A DNA stretch of 64,000 bases from assembly GCA_038103905.1 (NCBI GenBank), contig JAYNZW010000001.1, positions 62,001 through 126,000 of the forward strand. Reading direction: 5' to 3'. This DNA is from CABYIR01 sp038103905. Its GTDB lineage: Bacteria; Pseudomonadota; Alphaproteobacteria; Pelagibacterales; AG-422-B15. Under the pieces are notes generated by a model. It worked only from the letters and a program-made list of their open reading frames with translations. It made no database searches and had not been told where the DNA came from. A program made the position numbers and the translations under genes. Position 1 is the first letter of the stretch. Every line of letters starts with the position of its first letter. Shown here piece after piece: positions 16,902 through 24,888 of this stretch.

Positions 16902-17519
16902 ATGAACGAAGCTTTTCAATATCTAGACATACTAATTTTGGCTGTTCTTGCAGGTCTCGTACTTTTGAGACTCAGAAGTGTTTTAGGCCGAAGGACTGGT
17001 AATGAAAAAACCGATACTTCTTCATTCAATTATGAGGCAACCAACACTGAGTCTAAAGTAGAGCCGTCCATTAAAATTTCATCAGTTGATAGAAATACTT
17101 CCAGCGGAGACAGATGGTTTGATTCAAAAGACTTTCTCAATGGTGCAAATAAAGCTTATGAATTGATTGTAACAAACTTTGAAAATGGAAATAAAAAAGC
17201 ACTTACCCCATTGCTTGAAAAATCAGTCCTTTCAAATTTTGCAGAGGTTATTGATCAAAGACAGCGAGATAATCATACTGTAGAATTTAGCTTTATTGGT
17301 ATTGAGTCATCAGAAATCGTGCATAAGGATCTTAAAAATGACCCTATGGAAGTAACTGTAAGATTTATTTCAGAGATGATTACTTGTATACGAAATAATA
17401 AAGATGAAATAATTTCTGGAAGTATGAACCAGGTTCAAAAAATTACAGATGTTTGGACTTTCACAAAAAATAAAAAAGTTAAAAGTGATAACTGGCTGCT
17501 AACAGCTACGTCTGATTAA
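16902..17519 (+). CDS. Tim44-like domain protein
   Basis: This 205-residue protein resembles the alphaproteobacterial Tim44 homologue. The first 30 residues include a hydrophobic segment (LDILILAVLAGLVLLRLRSVLG), then a low-complexity linker, then the Tim44-like domain from about residue 70 (DFLNGANKAYELIVTNFENG). In mitochondria Tim44 tethers Hsp70 to the import channel; the bacterial protein is probably membrane-linked, with an uncertain role. It lies divergent from fxsA-secB, as usual in this class. Its end overlaps the convergent thioesterase by 14 bases. Confidence 0.9.
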   Translation: MNEAFQYLDILILAVLAGLVLLRLRSVLGRRTGNEKTDTSSFNYEATNTESKVEPSIKISSVDRNTSSGDRWFDSKDFLNGANKAYELIVTNFENGNKKALTPLLEKSVLSNFAEVIDQRQRDNHTVEFSFIGIESSEIVHKDLKNDPMEVTVRFISEMITCIRNNKDEIISGSMNQVQKITDVWTFTKNKKVKSDNWLLTATSD

Positions 17520-17940
17520 TTAAAAATTTTTCTAACTTTTTTCTTATATCATCAGGTATTTGAACTGATTTGTGAGTTGGCTGGTGTGTATTTACCCAAA
17601 TTATTTCAACTGTGTTTAATAAATCATCTGAATCTTTTTTGTAAATTTCTTGAGTAAATGTTATGCTTGAATTTCCAATCTTCTTTATTGCAGAATAAAT
17701 TTCAAGCGTATCATTTAATTTTGCTGGCGCTTTATAAGACATATTAACGTTTACAGTATGAAATTCATTTTGGGTTTCATTTATATACTCTTCTTGATTA
17801 AAAGCTTGATCTAATAAGTCTGCCAAGGATATATCGTAATAAGTTAAGTAGTGAGAGTTATAAACAATTGATTGGCTATCTATTTCAGAGTACCGAACTT
17901 TTAACGAATGAACATGTTTGTTAGTTTTTTTGAGCGACAT
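17506..17940 (-). CDS. Acyl-CoA thioesterase, YbgC/4HBT hotdog family
   Basis: This 144-residue single-hotdog protein has the active-site motif VRYSEIDSQSIVYNSHYLTYYD near residues 15-36, characteristic of the 4-hydroxybenzoyl-CoA thioesterase and YbgC group, with the catalytic aspartate in SEID. It probably hydrolyses acyl-CoA esters. The substrate is unknown. It lies three bases after hslU in the same direction and may be its last cotranscribed gene. Confidence 0.87.
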   Translation of the reverse strand: MSLKKTNKHVHSLKVRYSEIDSQSIVYNSHYLTYYDISLADLLDQAFNQEEYINETQNEFHTVNVNMSYKAPAKLNDTLEIYSAIKKIGNSSITFTQEIYKKDSDDLLNTVEIIWVNTHQPTHKSVQIPDDIRKKLEKFLINQT

Positions 17941-17943
17941 TAT

Positions 17944-19248
17944 TTATAAAATGAATTTTGATAAGTCGGTATTTTTTGATAATTCATCAACATGACTATT
18001 TACGTATTCAGAGTCAATTATTAATTTTTCACCTCCTTTATCAGGTGCTGAAAAGCTTATATCCTCTAAAACTCTTTCTAATATAGTGTGCAATCTTCTA
18101 GCACCTATATTCTCAATCGTAGAATTAATATGTACAGCTAGACTTGCAATTGACTCTATGCCACTTTCACTGAATTCAAGATTGACTTCCTCAGTGCCAA
18201 GTAAAGCCTGATATTGTTTAATTAGACTGTATTCTGGTTCAGTTAAAATACGCTTAAAATCCTCTTTTTCTAAAGGTTTGAGACTAACTCTAATTGGAAG
18301 TCTGCCCTGAAGTTCTGGTAATAAATCAGATGGTTTTGCCAATTGAAATGCGCCTGATGCAATAAACAATATATGGTCTGTTTTAATTGTACCATGTTTC
18401 GTATTTACTACAGTTCCTTCAATCAAAGGGAGTAAATCTCTTTGCACCCCTTCTCGTGACACATCTGCTCCTACTCTTTCTGATCGTGCACATACTTTAT
18501 CAATTTCATCTAAAAAAACTATTCCATTTTCTTCAACTGATTTTTTTGCTTCACTTATTATTTGATCACTATCGATTAGTTTATCTGACTCTTCATTAAC
18601 CAGAATTTCGTATGAGTCTCCCACTGTTATTTTTTTCTTTTTAGTTTTAGATCCCATAGCTTTACCAAGCATATCATTTAAATTGATCATACCAATCCCA
18701 CCTCCACCTCCACCTTGAAGATCGATTGTAGGCATAGATCCAGTATCTTGAACATCGATTTCAATTACTTTTTCATCTAACTCATTATTACGTAATTTTT
18801 TTCTGAAGTTATCCCTTGTCGATGACCCAGCAGCAGGTCCTACTAAACAATCAAGAACTCTCTCTTCGGCTAATAGTTTTGCTTGAGCATTAACTTCTTT
18901 GCGTTTTATTTCTCTTACCATCGTTATAGCAATTTCTATTAGATCCCGAACAATCTGTTCAACATCTCTTCCGACATAACCAACTTCTGTAAATTTAGTG
19001 GCTTCAACTTTCAAAAAAGGTGCTTGCGCAAGTTTTGATAACCTTCTAGATATTTCAGTTTTTCCAATACCAGTTGGTCCAATCATCAAAATATTCTTTG
19101 GTAATACTTCATCTTTCATATCATCATCTAATTGCTGACGACGCCATCTATTTCGAAGTGCGATAGCGACAGATTTTTTTGCTTCATCTTGTCCGATGAT
19201 ATATCTATCTAGTTCTGAAACTATTTCTCTAGGTGAAAACGATTGCAC
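17944..19248 (-). CDS. hslU: ATP-dependent protease ATPase subunit HslU
   Basis: HslU is the AAA+ unfoldase that feeds substrates to the HslV peptidase. The 434 residues show the start SPREIVSELDRYIIGQDEAK, Walker A GPTGIGKTE near residue 58, the variable I domain with a glycine-rich run near residue 175, Walker B VFLDEIDKV and the C-terminal DLSKFIL tail that docks into HslV. It follows hslV after one base, the usual gene pair. Confidence 0.98.
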   Translation of the reverse strand: MQSFSPREIVSELDRYIIGQDEAKKSVAIALRNRWRRQQLDDDMKDEVLPKNILMIGPTGIGKTEISRRLSKLAQAPFLKVEATKFTEVGYVGRDVEQIVRDLIEIAITMVREIKRKEVNAQAKLLAEERVLDCLVGPAAGSSTRDNFRKKLRNNELDEKVIEIDVQDTGSMPTIDLQGGGGGGIGMINLNDMLGKAMGSKTKKKKITVGDSYEILVNEESDKLIDSDQIISEAKKSVEENGIVFLDEIDKVCARSERVGADVSREGVQRDLLPLIEGTVVNTKHGTIKTDHILFIASGAFQLAKPSDLLPELQGRLPIRVSLKPLEKEDFKRILTEPEYSLIKQYQALLGTEEVNLEFSESGIESIASLAVHINSTIENIGARRLHTILERVLEDISFSAPDKGGEKLIIDSEYVNSHVDELSKNTDLSKFIL

Positions 19249-19249
19249 T

Positions 19250-19801
19250 TTAAAATTCTATTTTCTCTACTGTCAAATTATTATTAGTAAATACACAAAT
19301 GTCAGAGGCAATCTTTATTGATTTTCTTGCAATATCTTCGGCAGTTAATTCTGTATCTGATAATGCTCTAGCTGCAGCTAATGCATAATTTCCTCCACTA
19401 CCAATTCCAATTATATTTCCCTCAGGTTCTAAAACATCTCCCATTCCAGTAATCAGAAGTGAAGTATTGGAATCTGCAACAGTGAGAAGAGCTTCTAGTC
19501 TTCTCAGGTATTTATCTGTTCTCCAATCTTTAGCCAGTTCAACGCAAGCTCGAGTTAACTGATTAGGGTGTTTCTCTAATTTCTCTTCAAGTCGCTCAAA
19601 TAATGTAAATGCATCTGCTGTTGCACCAGCAAATCCAGCAATCACATTACTATTTGCCAATTTTCTTACTTTTTGAGCAGTTGATTTAATTACCGTATTA
19701 CCTAGACTTACTTGGCCATCACCAGCAATAACAACTTGGTTACCTTTCCTTACAGAAATTATTGTTGTCCCATGCCACGATGCATCTTGTTGATTTTCCA
19801 T
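19250..19801 (-). CDS. hslV: ATP-dependent protease subunit HslV
   Basis: HslV is the proteasome-beta-like threonine peptidase of the HslUV complex. In the 183 residues the catalytic threonine is probably Thr12 in HGTTIISVRKG, so an 11-residue propeptide would be removed. Such short leaders ending in HG are usual in alphaproteobacterial HslV. VIAGDGQVSLG and GIGSGGNYALAAARAL are family motifs. It lies divergent from hisB across 112 bases. Confidence 0.97.
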   Translation of the reverse strand: MENQQDASWHGTTIISVRKGNQVVIAGDGQVSLGNTVIKSTAQKVRKLANSNVIAGFAGATADAFTLFERLEEKLEKHPNQLTRACVELAKDWRTDKYLRRLEALLTVADSNTSLLITGMGDVLEPEGNIIGIGSGGNYALAAARALSDTELTAEDIARKSIKIASDICVFTNNNLTVEKIEF

Positions 19802-19913
19802 ATGTTTATAATGTGGCTATTAAAAAAATTAGTTCAAGAGCCTTATTGCCGTAATTAAATATATTTTATATAGCAAATTCAGTTATTTATTGTTAGAAAT
19901 CACCTGTTTGATT
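19802..19913. promoter_or_regulatory. Divergent promoter region between hslV and hisB
   Basis: This 112-base gap must hold both divergent promoters. For hisB, TTGCCG (19846-19851) and TATAGC (19869-19874) are 17 bases apart. For hslV, the minus strand has TTGAAC followed after 18 bases by CATTAT. Both are imperfect matches. No attenuator hairpin or histidine-rich leader peptide is visible. Confidence 0.3.
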
Positions 19914-20513
19914 ATGAGAAAAGCATCAATAAATAGATCTACAAAAGAAACATCGATTTCGGTGGATATTAATCTCGACGGCCAAGGCCAATATGAGATA
20001 AGCACTGGCATTGGTTTTCTTGACCATATGCTAGAGCAATTATCAAAGCACTCGCTGATAGATATGAAAGTTATTGCTAAGGGTGACACGCATATTGATT
20101 ATCATCATACAACTGAAGATACAGGAATTGCTATTGGTGAATGTATTGCCAAAGCTCTATCTGATCGAAAGGGTATATCTCGATATGCGCATTTTTATAT
20201 TCCAATGGATGAAACATTGTCAAGAGTATCACTAGATTTATCAAATCGTCCTTATTTAATATGGAATGTTGAGTTTTCTGCTGCCAAAATAACGTCATCA
20301 CAAGGAGATTTTGACACAGAATTATTTAAAGAATGGTTTCAAGCATTTTCACAAGCAAGTGGAACCACTCTACATGTTGAAAATTTATATGGAGTAAATA
20401 ACCATCATATTATTGAGTCCTGTTTTAAAGCTCTGGCTAGAAGTTTAAGAAAGGCTATCTCTATTGACGATAGACAATTTAATGTTGTTCCTTCAACTAA
20501 AGGTCAACTTTAA
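19914..20513 (+). CDS. hisB: Imidazoleglycerol-phosphate dehydratase
   Basis: HisB dehydrates imidazoleglycerol phosphate to imidazoleacetol phosphate in histidine synthesis. The 199 residues match monofunctional HisB. The two metal-binding repeats are HHTTEDTGIAIGE and NNHHIIESCFKALARSL. I chose the ATG at 19914 because MRKASINRSTKET aligns with family starts; a TTG 24 bases upstream would add eight unconserved residues. It opens a cluster with hisH, hisA, hisF and hisE. Confidence 0.96.
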   Translation: MRKASINRSTKETSISVDINLDGQGQYEISTGIGFLDHMLEQLSKHSLIDMKVIAKGDTHIDYHHTTEDTGIAIGECIAKALSDRKGISRYAHFYIPMDETLSRVSLDLSNRPYLIWNVEFSAAKITSSQGDFDTELFKEWFQAFSQASGTTLHVENLYGVNNHHIIESCFKALARSLRKAISIDDRQFNVVPSTKGQL

Positions 20514-20515
20514 GA

Positions 20516-20971
20516 ATGGTCAAAGAAAGTATCAAGCTTTCACCTTTTAAATTAATAAATCAAAACGGTGAAATTATTAAATTTCCAAATAAAAAAGTCA
20601 GTATATTATTTTTTTATCCTAAAGCAAACACTCCCGGTTGTATAAAGGAAGCAGTTGAATTTGAATCAAATTTAAAAAAGATTAAAAAATTAAATGCTTG
20701 TGTTTATGGTATTTCTAAAGATTCTATCAAACGTCAAAAAAATTTTTCGGATAAATTTAATATTTCACTAGATTTGTTATCAGATGAAAATAACGATATA
20801 TGTGAAAAGTTTGGTGTCTGGGTGAAAAAAAGCATGTATGGTCGAACATTCTTTGGAATTGAAAGATCAACTTTTGTTTTAGAAAAAAATATGAAAGTTT
20901 TAAAAGTGTGGAGAAAAGTTAAGGTTAAAGACCATGTCTCAGAAGTAATGTCTTTTTTAAAATCGATATGA
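20516..20971 (+). CDS. Peroxiredoxin, Bcp/PrxQ-like
   Basis: This 151-residue thioredoxin-fold peroxidase has the motif PKANTPGCIKEA, with the peroxidatic cysteine at about residue 42 and the supporting threonine two residues before. The catalytic arginine is in ERSTFVL. The second cysteine found five residues later in classical Bcp is a valine, so it may act as a 1-Cys enzyme or use another cysteine. It lies between hisB and hisH, overlapping hisH by four bases, which is an unusual place for it. Confidence 0.87.
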   Translation: MVKESIKLSPFKLINQNGEIIKFPNKKVSILFFYPKANTPGCIKEAVEFESNLKKIKKLNACVYGISKDSIKRQKNFSDKFNISLDLLSDENNDICEKFGVWVKKSMYGRTFFGIERSTFVLEKNMKVLKVWRKVKVKDHVSEVMSFLKSI

Positions 20972-21606
20972 TGAAATTAGCAATAATTAACTACGGTTCA
21001 GGAAACCTACACTCAGTTCATAAATCTTTTGAAACTGTAAATCAGAGTTTGGGAAATCCATATGAAATTTTAGTTTCAAGTAGAGCAAATGAGATTAGTC
21101 AATCTGATAAAATTGTCTTACCAGGTGTTGGAGCATTTGGGGAATGTAAGAATGCGCTAATGAGTTATGATGGGCTATTAACATCACTGGAAGATGTTGT
21201 AATTAATAAGAAAATTCCATTTATGGGAATTTGTGTTGGAATGCAATTACTAGCAGATCATTCATCAGAATTTGAAATTAATGAGGGTTTAAAATGGATT
21301 CCTGGTGAGGTTGTCAAATTAGACTCCTATAAAAATTTTCCTATACCACATATGGGATGGAATGAAATTGAATTTATCGACCATCCTTTATTTGCTGAAT
21401 GTTCTCAAAAAAGTGATTTTTACTTTGTACATAGTTATTATTTTAAATTACAAAATAAAAATAACTTGCTTGCAACTACCAAATATCCAAATGAATTAAC
21501 TGCCGCAGTTATTAAAGATAATATTTTTGGAACTCAATTTCACCCAGAAAAGAGTCACTCAAATGGTATGAAAGTGATTAAGAATTTTTTAAACTGGAAA
21601 CCATAA
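20968..21606 (+). CDS. hisH: Imidazole glycerol phosphate synthase, glutamine amidotransferase subunit
   Basis: HisH hydrolyses glutamine and channels ammonia to HisF. The 212 residues contain the nucleophile motif MGICVGMQLL, with the catalytic cysteine near residue 85, and the late GTQFHPEKSHSNG supplying His and Glu. Two tandem ATG codons (20968 and 20971) could both serve as start. The first overlaps the peroxiredoxin stop. It overlaps hisA by one base. Confidence 0.97.
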   Translation: MMKLAIINYGSGNLHSVHKSFETVNQSLGNPYEILVSSRANEISQSDKIVLPGVGAFGECKNALMSYDGLLTSLEDVVINKKIPFMGICVGMQLLADHSSEFEINEGLKWIPGEVVKLDSYKNFPIPHMGWNEIEFIDHPLFAECSQKSDFYFVHSYYFKLQNKNNLLATTKYPNELTAAVIKDNIFGTQFHPEKSHSNGMKVIKNFLNWKP

Positions 21607-22328
21607 TGATTTTATTTCCAGCAATAGATTTAAAAGATGGTAAATGTGTTAGATTGACTCAAGGAGACTTCAATAAATCAACTGTTTACAATTCTTCTCC
21701 GATCGATCAAGCAAAAATATTTGAAGATCTTGGAGTCGAGTGGTTGCACTGTGTAGATTTAGATGGTGCTTTATATGGAGTATCAGAAAATCTTAAATTT
21801 ATCGAACAAATCGCTAATGAAACAAGCCTTAATATTCAACTTGGTGGGGGCATTAGAACGATGGAAAAAGTAAAATTATTAATTGATCTTGGGGTATCTA
21901 ATCTTATTCTTGGTACTGCTGTTTTTAAAGATAGAGAGTTTTTTGATGAAACAGTAAATTTGTATCCAGAATCAATCTCAATAGCTTTAGATATAAAAAA
22001 TAAACAGATAGCAACTCAGGGTTGGAGTGAAGTTCATGAAATAGATTTAATTTCTTTTCTGACTTCGTTAAATAATATGAAAATAAATTCTATCATTTGT
22101 ACAGATATAGAGCGTGATGGTATGAAGAAAGGTATTAATCATGAGATACTTCTTGAAGTAATGAAACACACATCTATTCCTCTCGTTGCTTCTGGTGGTG
22201 TTTCGTCTCTGTCAGACATTGAAGAGCTCAAAAAACAAAATTATGAATATGTAAAAGGTGTAATTGTAGGTAAAGCTATTTACGATAAAAACCTTGAAGT
22301 TGAAGATGCATTAAAATTATTAAGTTAA
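21606..22328 (+). CDS. hisA: ProFAR isomerase HisA
   Basis: HisA isomerises ProFAR to PRFAR by an Amadori rearrangement. The 240-residue TIM barrel begins FPAIDLKDGKCVRLTQGD, with the catalytic aspartate in AIDL. The phosphate-binding motifs LGGGIRT and ASGGVSS and the second catalytic aspartate in CTDIERDG are present. It sits between hisH and hisF. Confidence 0.97.
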   Translation: MILFPAIDLKDGKCVRLTQGDFNKSTVYNSSPIDQAKIFEDLGVEWLHCVDLDGALYGVSENLKFIEQIANETSLNIQLGGGIRTMEKVKLLIDLGVSNLILGTAVFKDREFFDETVNLYPESISIALDIKNKQIATQGWSEVHEIDLISFLTSLNNMKINSIICTDIERDGMKKGINHEILLEVMKHTSIPLVASGGVSSLSDIEELKKQNYEYVKGVIVGKAIYDKNLEVEDALKLLS

Positions 22329-22329
22329 A

Positions 22330-23088
22330 ATGTTAAAGAAAAGAATCATACCATGTCTAGATGTAAACAACGGAAGAGTCGTTAAAGGTGTGAATTTTAT
22401 AAATTTAATAGATGCAGGTGATCCTGTTGAACAAGCTATAATTTATAATGAAGAAGGTGCAGATGAGTTGTGTTTTCTAGACATTACTGCATCAAGTGAT
22501 AATAGATCTACACTATTTGATGTAGTCAAAAAAACGGCTGAAAACTGCTTTATACCTCTTACAGTTGGAGGAGGGGTAAGAACCTTGGATGATATATCAA
22601 CACTTCTTCATTCGGGTGCAGATAAAATTTCAATAAATACAACAGCTGTTAATAATAGGTCTTTTGTAAAAAGCGCCGCTAACAAATTTGGTTCCTCAAC
22701 CATTGTTATTGCTGTTGATGCAAAAAAAGATAAGCACAATCAATGGAAGGTTTTCACTCATGGGGGAAGAAATGAAACCGATATTGATGCAATTGATTAT
22801 TGTATGGAAGTGGCTGAATTAGGTGCTGGTGAAATTTTACTTACTTCTATGGACAAAGACGGGACCAAATCTGGGTTTGATAATGAACTATTAAATAAGA
22901 TTACATCTAAAATAAGTGTCCCAGTGATTGCATCAGGTGGTGTAGGCACATTAGAGCATATGTATGAGGGTGTAATTGAGGGTGGAGCAAGCGCTTTATT
23001 GGCAGCATCTATTTTTCATTTTGGTGAATATAGAATTCAAGATGTGAAAAGATATCTTGCTGATAGGAAAATTCCAGTTAGGATTTAG
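22330..23088 (+). CDS. hisF: Imidazole glycerol phosphate synthase, cyclase subunit
   Basis: HisF joins ammonia from HisH to PRFAR, giving imidazoleglycerol phosphate and AICAR. The 252-residue TIM barrel starts RIIPCLDVNNGRVVKGVNF with the catalytic aspartate in CLDV. VGGGVRT, LLTSMDKDGT (second catalytic aspartate) and ASGGVGT are conserved. It follows hisA after one base and precedes a DUF1330 gene after two. Confidence 0.98.
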   Translation: MLKKRIIPCLDVNNGRVVKGVNFINLIDAGDPVEQAIIYNEEGADELCFLDITASSDNRSTLFDVVKKTAENCFIPLTVGGGVRTLDDISTLLHSGADKISINTTAVNNRSFVKSAANKFGSSTIVIAVDAKKDKHNQWKVFTHGGRNETDIDAIDYCMEVAELGAGEILLTSMDKDGTKSGFDNELLNKITSKISVPVIASGGVGTLEHMYEGVIEGGASALLAASIFHFGEYRIQDVKRYLADRKIPVRI

Positions 23089-23090
23089 TT

Positions 23091-23375
23091 ATGAAAGGTT
23101 ATTGGATTGTAAAAGCAAATACTATTAATTCAGAAAAACAAAAAGAATATGCTTCTTTTGCTTCAAAGGCTGTTGAGAAATATGGAGGAAAATATCTTGT
23201 CAGAGGTGGTCAAAGTCTAGATAAGGAAGGATTAGTTTTTGAAAGAAATGTGGTTGTAGAATTTGACTCATATGAAGTTGCAAAACAAGCCTATGAAAGT
23301 GATGAATATCATTTAGCAAAAAATATCTTAGGAGATGAAAAAGATAGAATTTTTGCAATTGTCGAAGGTGCATAA
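23091..23375 (+). CDS. DUF1330 family protein
   Basis: This 94-residue protein matches the DUF1330 ferredoxin-like alpha/beta family: KGYWIVKANTINSEKQKEYA at the start, GGKYLVRGG near residue 33 and VVVEFDSYEVAKQAYES near residue 53. No enzymatic role is established for the family. It sits two bases after hisF and two before hisE, so it is surely cotranscribed with the histidine genes. Whether it takes part in that pathway is unknown. Confidence 0.87.
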   Translation: MKGYWIVKANTINSEKQKEYASFASKAVEKYGGKYLVRGGQSLDKEGLVFERNVVVEFDSYEVAKQAYESDEYHLAKNILGDEKDRIFAIVEGA

Positions 23376-23377
23376 AT

Positions 23378-23686
23378 ATGAGTACAAAAGTTCAGGTATT
23401 AGTAAGACTTTTTGAGACTATTATTAATCGTTCTAGCGATGATCCTAAAAGTTCTTACACTGCCCAACTACTTTCTGAAGGTAAAGAAAAATGTATTGCT
23501 AAATTAAAAGAAGAGGCACTCGAAACTGTAGAAGCAGCAGAACACAATGATCGTAATCAAATTATTTATGAGTCAGCTGACTTAATTTATCATTTACTTG
23601 TTCTTTGGAATAAATTTGAAATAACTCCTGATCAAATTTATGATGAACTAATAAGCAGAGAGGGTAAGACAGGAATTAGAAAATAA
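23378..23686 (+). CDS. hisE: Phosphoribosyl-ATP diphosphatase
   Basis: HisE hydrolyses phosphoribosyl-ATP to phosphoribosyl-AMP, the second histidine step. The 102-residue all-alpha protein of the MazG-like group shows KLKEEALETVEAA and YESADLIYHLLVL, which hold the metal-binding acidic residues, and ends SREGKTGIRK. It is a stand-alone HisE, not fused to HisI. It overlaps hinT by one base. Confidence 0.96.
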   Translation: MSTKVQVLVRLFETIINRSSDDPKSSYTAQLLSEGKEKCIAKLKEEALETVEAAEHNDRNQIIYESADLIYHLLVLWNKFEITPDQIYDELISREGKTGIRK

Positions 23687-24057
23687 TGAGCTATGATGAT
23701 CAAAATATTTTCGCTAAGATAATCAGCGGTGAAATTCCTTGTGATAAACTTCATGAAAGTGAATTCACAATTGTATTTGAAGATATTAGACCTCAGGCTC
23801 CATCACATATTCTTATAATTCCACGTGGAAAATATAAAGATATCAATGATTTTAGTAAAAAAGCATCTGATGAAGAAATTATTGATTTTAACAGATCTAT
23901 TGCAGTTGTAGCAGATAAATTGGGAGTCAGTGAGGAAGTGGGAGGAAATGGATATAGATTAATTACTAATGCGGGTAAAGATTCTCATCAAGAAGTGCCC
24001 CATTTACATTTCCACTTAGTAGCTGGTAAACCATTGGGTCCTTTACTAGTAAAATGA
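23686..24057 (+). CDS. hinT: HIT family hydrolase, HinT type
   Basis: HinT-type proteins are purine nucleoside phosphoramidases. The 123 residues contain the histidine triad HLHFHLVAG near the C-terminus, the early IFAKIISGEIPC and the FEDIRPQAPSHILIIP segment. It overlaps hisE by one base; pairing of hisE and hinT is common in alphaproteobacteria. Confidence 0.95.
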   Translation: MSYDDQNIFAKIISGEIPCDKLHESEFTIVFEDIRPQAPSHILIIPRGKYKDINDFSKKASDEEIIDFNRSIAVVADKLGVSEEVGGNGYRLITNAGKDSHQEVPHLHFHLVAGKPLGPLLVK

Positions 24058-24070
24058 AATGTAAAATTGT

Positions 24071-24877
24071 ATGAAAAAAATTAAAGTTGTAGTAACAGGT
24101 GCCACTGGTCGTATGGGGCAAATGCTTGTGAAACAAATTTTATCTGATAAAAAACTTTCTTTATTTGGAGTCACGGAGAGACCAAATCATAAAAACATAG
24201 GATTTGATATTGGTGATATAATTAAGTCAAAAAAAACTGGGGTAATCATCACAGATGATTTTATTCCTCTTTTTGCAAAGACTGATGCAGTAATTGATTT
24301 TTCATTACCGAAGGCTTCTGTTTTACATTCAAAATATGCTGCTCAAGCAAGAATAGTCCATGTTATTGGAACAACAGGATTTAGTAACCCAGATTTAAAA
24401 AAAATAAAATATGCTGCTCAGCATGCAACAATTATAAAATCTGGAAATATGAGTATTGGAATTAATATTTTAGAAAAATTAGTATCCGAAATAAGTAAGT
24501 CACTTTCTGATAATTTTCAAATGCAGATAAACGAGGTTCATCATAAATATAAAATTGATGCACCATCTGGGACAGCATTGATGTTAGGACAAGCTATCGC
24601 TAAAAGTAAAAATAAAAAGTTAGATAAGATAAAGTATAAATCAAAAATAAATACTCAAGGAAAAATCAAAAAAGACAAGATTGTTTTTTCTTCATTTAGA
24701 AAAGGAAATGTTATTGGTAGTCACGATGTTGTTTTTTCTAGTAATGATGAGACTATTAAGTTAAGTCATACAGCTTTAGATCGAAATATTTTTGCATCAG
24801 GCGCTTTACAAGCTGTGAAATGGGGCATAAATAAAAAACCTGGTCTTTATTCAATGGCTGATGTTTTAAACTTTTAG
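24071..24877 (+). CDS. dapB: 4-hydroxy-tetrahydrodipicolinate reductase
   Basis: DapB makes tetrahydrodipicolinate in lysine and diaminopimelate synthesis. The 268 residues start with the nucleotide-binding VVVTGATGRMGQMLV. The catalytic and substrate motif EVHHKYKIDAPSGTALMLG lies near residue 155, and IGSHDVVFSS fits the late conserved region. It is followed by nth after 11 bases. Confidence 0.97.
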   Translation: MKKIKVVVTGATGRMGQMLVKQILSDKKLSLFGVTERPNHKNIGFDIGDIIKSKKTGVIITDDFIPLFAKTDAVIDFSLPKASVLHSKYAAQARIVHVIGTTGFSNPDLKKIKYAAQHATIIKSGNMSIGINILEKLVSEISKSLSDNFQMQINEVHHKYKIDAPSGTALMLGQAIAKSKNKKLDKIKYKSKINTQGKIKKDKIVFSSFRKGNVIGSHDVVFSSNDETIKLSHTALDRNIFASGALQAVKWGINKKPGLYSMADVLNF

Positions 24878-24888
24878 ATAAATTCAGA

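Noticed and set aside
19250..19801. HslV catalytic threonine at position 12, apparently internal
   Set aside because: Short removable leaders ending in HG before TTI are usual in alphaproteobacterial HslV, so this is not an anomaly.
23819..23830. TTCCACGTGGAA palindrome in hinT, resembling the parS core
   Set aside because: Only the CACGTG centre and a few flanking bases match; the outer bases differ from TGTTTCACGTGAAACA. It encodes the conserved IPRGK of HinT, so it is probably incidental.
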